Shown here one piece after another: positions 35,103-42,015 of a stretch of DNA of 46,354 nt; position 1 is the first letter of the stretch, and each line of letters opens with the position of its first letter. The translations under genes and the position numbers were made by a program. Below the pieces are notes generated by a model, which was not told the origin of the DNA, made no database searches, and saw only the letters and a list, made by a program, of their open reading frames with translations. This stretch comes from Pirellulales bacterium. Its GTDB lineage: Bacteria; Planctomycetota; Planctomycetia; Pirellulales; DATAWG01. The stretch spans positions 1 to 46,354 of the forward strand of contig DATAWG010000087.1 of assembly GCA_036267355.1 (NCBI GenBank), in the 5' to 3' direction.

Positions 35103-35873
35103 TCACGCTGCCGCTCGCCACGGCGCCGTTCCTTCGCTCCACAGTCGCTCGAGCAGGCGTACGTCGCGCAGCGTGTCCATGCATTGCCAAAAGCCTTGAT
35201 GCCGGTAGGCAACGAGTTGGCCGTCGCGAGCCAGTTGCTCGAGCGGCTCGCGCTCGAAGACGATATGGTCGCTGGCGATGTAGTCCATCACGCTTGGTTC
35301 CAAAACAAAAAAGCCGCCGTTGATCCAACCCTCGCCGATCTGCGGCTTCTCGTCGAATCGCGTCACCAGATCGCCGAAGAACGTCAGGCCGCCGAATCGC
35401 GCCGGCGGCCGAACGGCCGTCACCGTGGCCAATTTGCCGTGGCTGCGGTGAAAGGCCAGCAGGCGGTGCAGATCGATGTCGGCCAGGCCGTCGCCGTAGG
35501 TGAGCATGAATGTTGCGTCGCCGAGCCACGGCCTCAATCGCTTGACGCGGCCGCCCGTGTCGGTTTCCGCGCCGGTGTCGATCAGATGCACGAGCCAGTC
35601 TTCCCGGGCTTCGTCGTGCGGATCGACGATTCCGCGGGCCAGATCGATCGTCAAGTTGCTACGGAGGCGATGATAGTTGAGAAAATAGCTTTTGACCACG
35701 TCGCCCTTGTAGCCCAGGGCCACGGCGAATTCTTTGTGGCCGAATCGAGCGTAGAGATTCATGATGTGCCAGAGCACGGGGTGGCCGCCAATCTCGACCA
35801 TCGGCTTTGGCTTCAGCCCGGTCTCTTCTTGCAACCGAGTGCCGAGCCCCCCGGCCAGTAGTGCGACTTTCAT
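35103..35873 (-). CDS. rfbF: glucose-1-phosphate cytidylyltransferase
   Basis: A 256-residue nucleotidyltransferase that makes CDP-glucose from CTP and glucose-1-phosphate, the entry step of the 3,6-dideoxyhexose pathway. It starts MKVALLAGGLGTRLQEETGL with KPKPMVEIGG, then LGYKGDVVKSYF, FMLTYGDGLADID (metal site) and GWINGGFFVLEP, all typical. GAGGA lies 7 nt before ATG 35873; the longer frame upstream is not conserved. It is the promoter-proximal gene of the locus, with about 490 bp of repeat-rich DNA before it. Confidence 0.96.
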   Translation of the reverse strand: MKVALLAGGLGTRLQEETGLKPKPMVEIGGHPVLWHIMNLYARFGHKEFAVALGYKGDVVKSYFLNYHRLRSNLTIDLARGIVDPHDEAREDWLVHLIDTGAETDTGGRVKRLRPWLGDATFMLTYGDGLADIDLHRLLAFHRSHGKLATVTAVRPPARFGGLTFFGDLVTRFDEKPQIGEGWINGGFFVLEPSVMDYIASDHIVFEREPLEQLARDGQLVAYRHQGFWQCMDTLRDVRLLERLWSEGTAPWRAAA

Positions 35874-36142
35874 CGTTTGTCCTCGTGCGACTGCGCGCTG
35901 CCCCCTGGAGCGTTTGCGGAACAATAGTCAAAACCGGGGATTAGCGGAAGATCAGACTTTCACGGTGCGGCGGCTTTGCTGGCGTTGGCAGCACAGCAAA
36001 CCGGCGCTGCGATGCTTGACTGTGACGGCGGGGGCGTTCAAAGTGCAAGCATTCCCCGCCAGCCTCCCCGCCACTGTTAGCAGCCCGTTGAAGTATTTTG
36101 ACCCCTGCATATCTTCGTGTGCCAACGATGGTCTAGGTGCGG

Positions 36143-36309
36143 GCCGTGTGCCACTGGCGAGCGAAGTCGGCCAACGCGAGCGCCGCAGGACTCGGCGCGA
36201 CTCCGGCACGTTGCCGTTTGGCGAGCGTTCTCGCGGCAGATGCCATCGAGCCCGGAACGTCAACTTGCCGGCCGACACTGGCCGACTGCGCTGGCCAGTG
36301 CCACACCAA
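36143..36309 (+). repeat. 167-bp element, left copy of a long inverted pair
   Basis: It begins GCCGTGTGCCACTGGC and ends GCTGGCCAGTGCCACACCAA, with its own terminal inverted repeats (CACTGGC(C/G)AGCG and CGCTGGCCAGTG). The reverse complement of 40289-40458 matches it along its length, including GTTGCCGTTTGGCGAGC and GGAACGTCAACT, at a rough estimate of 80 percent. It is followed at 36301-36345 by 2.4 units of a 19-bp tandem repeat. Confidence 0.85.
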
Positions 36310-36345
36310 CCAGCCAGCGGCACACCAACCAGCCAGTGCCACACC
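36301..36345. repeat. 19-bp tandem repeat (2.4 units)
   Basis: The unit CCACACCAACCAGCCAGCG repeats at 36301 and 36320, and partially at 36339. It is the reverse complement of the array at 40213-40307. Confidence 0.85.
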
Positions 36346-36372
36346 CCTCGCATTTTTGAAAGCCTCTCTCCG

Positions 36373-38562
36373 ATGATCCCAACGCACCGCATCTGTTCGC
36401 TTTTGGCCGCGCTGTTTTTCGTGCTGTTGCCGCCGCTGCAAAACCGATCGCGGGCGGCCGATTCCGGGGCGGCCGATTTCTACGTTTCGCCGCTCGGCCG
36501 CGATCGTTGGTCGGGCCGGAGGGATAGGCCCACGGCCGACGGCAGCGACGGCCCATTGGCAACGGTTTCGCGCGCACAAGCATTGGTGCGCGAATTGAAA
36601 ACACACGAGCCGCAGCGGCAAAAGCCGATCGTCGTCGCGATTCGCGGCGGCACTTATTTTCTTGATCGCCCGCTGGTGTTCGAAGCGGCCGATTCCGGCA
36701 GCGAGCGTGCGGGAATCGTCTATCGCGCATACGCGGGCGAACGCCCGATGTTCAGCGGTGGCGTGCGCATCAGCGATTGGAAGATTTCGCCGGACGGCCG
36801 CTGGCAAACCAAATTGCCCGAGGTGAAGGCGGGCAAATGGTCGTTCGCCCAATTGTTTGTCGATGATCGGCGCTGTTTCCGCCCTCGGCTGCCGAAGCAT
36901 GGCTATTACACGATCGCAGAGCGATTGCCGCCCGCTTCCAAATCGGGTGTGGGCGATAGCCGGTTTGCATTCCGCGGCGACGACATCCGCGCCGATTGGG
37001 CCAACCAAGCCGATGTCGAAGTAATGCCATTTTTGATCTGGTCGGCGGCGCGGTTGCGGATCGCCGCCGTCGATCCCGCCAAACATGTCGTCAGCTTCAC
37101 CGGCACGACCCGGCATCACGAAAATTGGGCCGCACTGGATAAAGGCCATCGCTTTCTCGTCGACAATGTCCGCGAAGCGCTCAGCGAACCGGGCCAATGG
37201 TATCTCGACCGCCCAAGCGGCGAGCTCACCTATATTCCACTGCCGAATCAGCGCCCCGCCGATACGACCGTCATCGCTCCGCGGCTGGAGCAACTCTTCG
37301 AGTTGGTCGGAACGCCAGCGGCAGCCGCCAGTGAAAAACCCGGCGGCGGCCAAACAATTGGCCCGGTCGAGCATCTGCAATTCGAAGGGCTGACATTTGA
37401 CCATTCGAATTGGACGCTGCCGCCGCATGGCCAGGCGATTCCGCAGGCCGAAGTTTCGCTTACCGCCGCGATCTCGGCCGTTTGGGCCCGCGATGTCGTG
37501 TTCCGCCACTGCGCGGTCGAGCACACGGGAGCTTGGGCCATCGAATTCGGGGCAGGCTGCCGGCAAGATCGAGTCGAAGATTGCGAGTTGGTCGATCTCG
37601 GCGCCGGCGGGGTCAAAATCGGCGACGCCCAACCGGCCGCCGCTCCAAATTCCCCGCGAATACCCGGCGATCCGCAAACCGCCCCCGCGGAAATCACCGT
37701 TCGCAATTCCCTGATCGCCCACGGCGGCCGATTGCATCCCGCGGCCGTCGGAGTTTGGATCGGCCATAGTCCGCGCAATACGATCGACCACAATGAAATC
37801 GCCGATTTCTACTACACCGGCATTTCCGTCGGCTGGACGTGGGGCTACGCGCCCAGCAATGCCCACGACAACGCAATCACCGCCAACCACATTCATACGC
37901 TCGGCCAGCATGTGCTTTCCGACATGGGGGGTGTCTATTCGCTCGGCCTCTCGCCGGGCACCGTCGTCAGCGGCAACGTGATCCACGATGTGCAATCGTT
38001 CGACTATGGCGGCTGGGGGCTGTACACCGACGAAGGATCCTCCGGCATGGTGCTGAAAAACAATCTCGTCTACCGCACCAAGAGCGGCAGCGTGCACCAG
38101 CACTACGGCCGGGAAAATCATTTCGAAAACAACATCTTCGCCTTCGCCCAGCAAGCCCAGCTCATGCGCACACGATCGGAAAACCACGTTTCGTTCTTCC
38201 TCGAGCGCAACATCGTCTACTGGGACAACGCCAGCCCGCTGTTGGGCTCGAATTGGCGCGACAACAATTTCCACCTCGACAACAACGTGTATTGGAACCC
38301 GTCGTACCCGGAGATCAAATTTTTCGGCGGCCTGTCGCTCGACCAATGGCGCGCCGCCCGCCATCAAGACGAGCATTCGTTGATCGCCGACCCGAGGCTG
38401 GTCGATCCCGCGCACGGCGATTTCCACGTCCGCCCCGACTCGCCGGCATTGCGGCTCGGCTTTCAGCCGTTCGACTACACCAAAGCCGGCCGTACCGGCC
38501 CCGCCGATCTGACGAAAGACTTGCCCCCCGTCCCGCCGGCATTCGAACCGGCGCAACATTAG
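36373..38562 (+). CDS. secreted right-handed parallel beta-helix protein
   Basis: A 729-residue exported protein with a signal peptide (cut near SRAA-D, residue 29). Residues about 34-60 read ADFYVSPLGRDRWSGRRDRP, the usual opening of secreted beta-helix carbohydrate-active proteins, and IAIRGGTYFLDRPLVF-like sequence follows. The second half consists of solenoid coils (VVFRHCAVEHTGAWAIEFG; NTIDHNEIADFYYTGISVGW; TVVSGNVIHDVQSFDYGGWG). Such folds are found in polysaccharide lyases and glycosidases, but the catalytic residues and substrate are not evident. The frame is open far upstream through repeat DNA, and the signal peptide places the start at 36373. It lies between the two arms of a long inverted repeat. 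Confidence 0.85.
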   Translation: MIPTHRICSLLAALFFVLLPPLQNRSRAADSGAADFYVSPLGRDRWSGRRDRPTADGSDGPLATVSRAQALVRELKTHEPQRQKPIVVAIRGGTYFLDRPLVFEAADSGSERAGIVYRAYAGERPMFSGGVRISDWKISPDGRWQTKLPEVKAGKWSFAQLFVDDRRCFRPRLPKHGYYTIAERLPPASKSGVGDSRFAFRGDDIRADWANQADVEVMPFLIWSAARLRIAAVDPAKHVVSFTGTTRHHENWAALDKGHRFLVDNVREALSEPGQWYLDRPSGELTYIPLPNQRPADTTVIAPRLEQLFELVGTPAAAASEKPGGGQTIGPVEHLQFEGLTFDHSNWTLPPHGQAIPQAEVSLTAAISAVWARDVVFRHCAVEHTGAWAIEFGAGCRQDRVEDCELVDLGAGGVKIGDAQPAAAPNSPRIPGDPQTAPAEITVRNSLIAHGGRLHPAAVGVWIGHSPRNTIDHNEIADFYYTGISVGWTWGYAPSNAHDNAITANHIHTLGQHVLSDMGGVYSLGLSPGTVVSGNVIHDVQSFDYGGWGLYTDEGSSGMVLKNNLVYRTKSGSVHQHYGRENHFENNIFAFAQQAQLMRTRSENHVSFFLERNIVYWDNASPLLGSNWRDNNFHLDNNVYWNPSYPEIKFFGGLSLDQWRAARHQDEHSLIADPRLVDPAHGDFHVRPDSPALRLGFQPFDYTKAGRTGPADLTKDLPPVPPAFEPAQH

Positions 38563-38623
38563 ACGAGCGAAGGAAACTACGAAAAGCGCGAGGGCGACGG
38601 CTTCGATGTCGCCCCGCACCAAC

Positions 38624-39032
38624 GTAGCAGGCACACTCCGTGTGCCGTCGGCCCCGCCCGGTGCGCAACCACTCCGCGAAGCGCAGACGGTACGCGGAGT
38701 GTGCCGTCGGTCTCGCTTTGTGCGCAACGCACCGCGGAGCGCAGACGGCACACGGAGTGTGCCTGCTACGTTGGTCGCGGCTCCGCCGCACGGTGGGTCC
38801 GTGCCACGAACACACGAATTCGTTGTGAGGATCGACGAAAGTGTTTTTATCGTAGCAGGCACACTCCGTGTGCCGTCGGCCCCGCCCGGTGCGCAACCAC
38901 TCCGCGGAGCGCAGACGGTCGGCGGAGTGTGCCGTCGGCCTCGCTTTGTGCGCAACGCACCGCGGAGCGCAGACGGCACACGGAGTGTGCCTGCTACGTT
39001 GGCCGCGGCTCCGCCGCACGGTGGCTCCGTGG
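38624..39032. repeat. two direct copies of a ~180-bp palindromic element, 228 bp apart
   Basis: Copies at 38624-38803 and 38852-39032 are nearly identical. Each starts GTAGCAGGCACACTCCGTGTG, has an internal GCGGAGTGTGCCGTCGG and ends CACACGGAGTGTGCCTGCTAC followed by GGCTCCGCCGCACGGTGG. Each can fold into a long hairpin. They belong to the same family as 16902-16985 and 28793-28887 but are twice as long, as if two palindromes were joined. Confidence 0.9.
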
Positions 39033-39052
39033 TTTACCGTTCGCGAGCGCTG

Positions 39053-39541
39053 TCAACTGCTCCGCCGGACACCCGTCATCGTCGTTCGAGGACCATTTGG
39101 GGCCACGTGCGCCCGTTTGTCGTATTGCACCACGAGCAGATAATTCTTGAATGCTCCGGGGAATCGATAGGTCTCGGTTACGATCGAATCGATATGGTTT
39201 GGGCTCGCCTGCACGTCGGTCTTGTCGGGCAATCGCTTTAAGAGTTCGTGCACTTTTTCCACTGTCCAAAACTGAAAATCCGCGCTAATTGCATGCCGCG
39301 GCCCGCTCGTCGGTCCTTTCGACGCCCCCTCGTCTTCACTCGGCATCTGGGCTGCGAGCAGATCGTAGGCTCGATTCCTGGGGATTCGGCCACGCAACCA
39401 ATCGATTCCCAGCAATCCAATCGCCACGACCAATAGCGCCAATAGCACGACCCGCGACACGGGCCAGCGCGGTTTCGCATCGGCGGAGACTTGCGCGGCC
39501 TCGGGAACCGGCGGTTGCACGGGATCGGTGGGCAGCGACAT
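39053..39541 (-). CDS. one-TM hypothetical protein, paralogue B
   Basis: A 162-residue protein with a Pro-rich cytoplasmic-like N-terminus, one membrane span (about 30-47, VVLLALLVVAIGLLGI), the motif RGRIPRNRAYD and a C-terminal domain with VEKVHELLKRLPD, VTETYRFPG and NYLLVVQY. It is clearly related to its upstream neighbour (39552-40070): same order, same VHELL, ETYRxPG and Y-hydrophobic-Y signatures. I do not recognise the family. AGGA precedes ATG 39541. It lies 10 bp after the paralogue, so both are probably translated from one mRNA. Confidence 0.75.
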   Translation of the reverse strand: MSLPTDPVQPPVPEAAQVSADAKPRWPVSRVVLLALLVVAIGLLGIDWLRGRIPRNRAYDLLAAQMPSEDEGASKGPTSGPRHAISADFQFWTVEKVHELLKRLPDKTDVQASPNHIDSIVTETYRFPGAFKNYLLVVQYDKRAHVAPNGPRTTMTGVRRSS

Positions 39542-39551
39542 CGGGTGGATC

Positions 39552-40070
39552 CTATTGCTTGCGTACGCGCCAAAGGGCCGTCATCGGGGCAGCTTTGCCG
39601 GCTTGCTGTTCGAGATACATGACCACGACATTGTAGCTTTTGATGATGCCCGGATAGCGGTAGGTTTCGACTAGAATCGGGACCATCTCGTCGTTGATAT
39701 CGGCGCTCTTTTTTTCGGACGCATCGGGCTGCCGGCCCAACAATTCGTGAACTCCTTCCGCCGTCATGGGAGTCGACTTACTGGTTCCGCCTCCGCCGCC
39801 GAACGCGGCTCCTCGAGCCGAATCGGCCGAACTTTGCTGCGAAAGTTTTTCGTTGATTTGCTTGAACGCTCGGCTTTGCGGCAGCCGGCCGCGAAAAACG
39901 TCGCTCGCCAACAATCCGACGGCCACGATCAACAGCAGCACGAGCACGATCCACGTCAGCCCGGGCCGACGTTGGTCAACGAAAGCTTCCGGCGCCGCCA
40001 AATCCGCGTTGCCGACCATTTTATTCGGCGGTGGCTGATCGGCGCCACTATCGGGCAATACGTCCGCCAT
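39552..40070 (-). CDS. one-TM hypothetical protein, paralogue A
   Basis: A 172-residue protein: an acidic/Pro-rich N-terminus, a membrane span at about 39-56 (TWIVLVLLLIVAVGLLAS), then RGRLPQSRAFK, a Gly-rich linker (GGGGG at 91-95) and a C-terminal domain with GVHELLGRQPD, VETYRYPG and SYNVVVMYLEQQ. It is paralogous to 39053-39541. The family is unknown to me and seems planctomycete-like; the C-terminal domain would be periplasmic or cytoplasmic depending on topology. It follows the J-like/CBM3 gene on the same strand, across a 390-bp repeat block. Confidence 0.75.
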   Translation of the reverse strand: MADVLPDSGADQPPPNKMVGNADLAAPEAFVDQRRPGLTWIVLVLLLIVAVGLLASDVFRGRLPQSRAFKQINEKLSQQSSADSARGAAFGGGGGTSKSTPMTAEGVHELLGRQPDASEKKSADINDEMVPILVETYRYPGIIKSYNVVVMYLEQQAGKAAPMTALWRVRKQ

Positions 40071-40212
40071 GATGCGCAACCTCGCTCCGCCGAAGCGGAA
40101 TTCTCGTCGATTCGCCGACCTGGCCGTGCGGCGAATCTCTGCCTTGCTTCAACCTCCATAGTCTAGCCACCGCACTAAAACCTTGCCAGCCGAGCGAGGC
40201 CAGGAACCCAGT

Positions 40213-40307
40213 TTGGCGCGGCACTGACTGATTGGCGCGGCACTGGCTGATTGGCGCGGCACTGGCTGATTGGCGCGGCACTGGCTGATTGGTGTGGCAC
40301 TGGCCAG
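40213..40307. repeat. 19-bp tandem repeat (five units)
   Basis: Units beginning TTGGCGCGGCACTGGCTGA start at 40213, 40232, 40251, 40270 and 40289, an exact 19-bp period. The last runs into the 170-bp element. The left-hand partner at 36301-36345 has 2.4 units of the reverse complement, so copy number varies. Confidence 0.92.
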
Positions 40308-40458
40308 CGCAGTCGGCCAGTGCCGGCCGGCGAGTTGACGTTCCGGTCCGGAGGCCGTCTGACCGCGAGAATGCTCGCCAAACGGCAACCTGCAAGATGG
40401 TATCGCCGAGTCTAGCGACGCTCGCACTGGCCGACTTCGCTGGCCAGTGGCACACGGC
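40289..40458 (-). repeat. 170-bp element, right copy of a long inverted pair
   Basis: Its reverse complement matches 36143-36309. The element ends are CACTGGCCAGCG(CAGT)CGGCCAGTG and CACTGGCCGACTTCGCTGGCCAGTG, palindromic on their own. Pieces of the same end sequence occur three times in the tandem array at 45792-46290. Confidence 0.85.
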
Positions 40459-40469
40459 TCGACAGGCTG

Positions 40470-41762
40470 TTACGGCCGGGCGGGCTCCTGGCCCCAAATG
40501 AGTTTGCCGCCCTGATAGACCGTGATACGCGGGTTCTCCTTCCAGTCGATGGCCGCCGGGTCGAATGAAAAATCTTTCGACTGGTCGAGATTCGACCAAT
40601 CGTCTGCGGCGAATCGGCATTGGATTTCGCCGCTGTTTCCGCCGGGCTTGATTTCCCCAGCCGCGTCGGAGAATGTCAGTTCCAAATATCCGACCGCAGT
40701 TTCGGTCGGACGATCCAAGTGCACGAATCGCCCCGCAACATTCGCCTTATCCACGGCGGCATAGTCGCACCAAAAATTACGCGCTTTGCCCGTGTCTGCC
40801 GCAAACCAATACCGCAGCTTCAAGCCGGCGAGGTCGAACGGCGCCTCGCTGAGGTTTTCGATTCGCAGGTTGCAGCGAATCTGGTTCGTGTCCGATTTTG
40901 GCTGCATGCAACGATATTCGAGCCGCAGATTTCCGGCGACGGCCGGCAGCAGCGCCTTGGCAACTGCCGAGCGGTCGGTTGGCCGCCTCGGCTTGGGCAC
41001 GGGATGGTTGGCGCGCATCTGGCTGACGCCCGCATCGTGGCCGCGGCCCGCGGTAGCAGCAGGCTGGCCGGTGGATGACAGAACGACCTTCGGAGCAATT
41101 GGTCTGTCGGTCATGGCCGCGCTGGCAACGGTTTTCGGGGCGGACGCTGTTGCCGCGAATCGGTTTCTGGCAGCAACGTTCGCCTCTTGAGCATCGCTTG
41201 AATTGCGGATCAGGATTGCTGTCGCCACGATCCCGATTCCGATCAGCGGACATAGAACCATCAGCCAGCGCGGCCAAGAAGCCGCACCGAGGCCGCGACG
41301 ACCGTTTGCCCGATTGATCGCACCGTTGCCACTGGTGCCGGGTTCCGACACGGCCGAGATAAATTCCAGCAGCAAGGCCCCGGATTCGGTCGCCGAGGGC
41401 GCGATCGGCGGCAGTGGTGGCGGTGGAGCAATGAGCGGACGCGGAGGAAGCGGCGGCGGAGTGCGGGCCGCGATGCCCCGCGCCAACTGCGCGCGCAGTG
41501 CGGCGTCGTATGCGGCTTTCTTTTCCGGCTTCAGCAAGCAGAGCCGAGCCGCCGCGATTTCATTCAGCAACTTTTGCGTCAGTTCCGCTTGCGGTCCGGA
41601 CTGCAGCGAGCGCAAATGGATCATCCGCGCGTTCGCTGCCGAATCGATCACATCCGGATCGCGTTCGAACGGGTTGAGCGCCAGCAGCCGGTAGAAATTC
41701 GGCGGCTGCTCCGCCGGCGGGATCGCCAGCCATTTGTGATATGCGTCGAATTCCGCCGCCAT
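40470..41762 (-). CDS. J-like N-domain / transmembrane / CBM3 chimera
   Basis: A 430-residue protein with three parts. Residues 1-92 (YHKWLAIPPAEQPPNFYRLL, then LLNEIAAARLCLLKPEKKAA and YDAALRAQL) form a planctomycetal J-domain-like module, normally cytoplasmic and lacking a clear HPD. Residues 100-125 are Pro-rich (PPPLPPRPLIAPPPPLPP). A membrane span is at about 166-185 (WLMVLCPLIGIGIVATAILI). Residues 278-426 match a family 3 carbohydrate-binding module: LEYRCMQPKSDTNQIRCNLR, DLAGLKLRYWF, FWCDYAAV, GYLELTFSD, CRFAADDWSNLDQSKDFSF and LIWGQEP. CBM3 binds crystalline cellulose in cellulosomes and cellulases. A cytoplasmic J-like end with an external cellulose-binding end is unusual. The function is not known. 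Confidence 0.9.
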   Translation of the reverse strand: MAAEFDAYHKWLAIPPAEQPPNFYRLLALNPFERDPDVIDSAANARMIHLRSLQSGPQAELTQKLLNEIAAARLCLLKPEKKAAYDAALRAQLARGIAARTPPPLPPRPLIAPPPPLPPIAPSATESGALLLEFISAVSEPGTSGNGAINRANGRRGLGAASWPRWLMVLCPLIGIGIVATAILIRNSSDAQEANVAARNRFAATASAPKTVASAAMTDRPIAPKVVLSSTGQPAATAGRGHDAGVSQMRANHPVPKPRRPTDRSAVAKALLPAVAGNLRLEYRCMQPKSDTNQIRCNLRIENLSEAPFDLAGLKLRYWFAADTGKARNFWCDYAAVDKANVAGRFVHLDRPTETAVGYLELTFSDAAGEIKPGGNSGEIQCRFAADDWSNLDQSKDFSFDPAAIDWKENPRITVYQGGKLIWGQEPARP

Positions 41763-42015
41763 TCAGGCCCTATCTGTAACGCACCAGTTCGTGCAAATCA
41801 GCGATCAATCCCGAAGCTTGATTATCCGATGCCGAAGAACATCGCGGCAAGAGCAGAGCGATCGCGATCGACGGAAGTCCGCGGACGCCGAGGTTGGCAT
41901 TGGTTCCGGCCGCTTGCTCGGCAGCGCGCCGCAGCAAATAATGGCCAACTGTCGATTCGCGCCGGGGAGGCTCTTTGGATTCGTCGTTTGAACCGAAACA
42001 AACAGAGGGGACTAA

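Noticed and set aside
36133-38979. A 948-residue open frame on the minus strand
   Set aside because: It is antisense to the beta-helix gene and runs through repeats. It has no recognisable domain, no signal peptide and no ribosome site, whereas the plus strand has all three.
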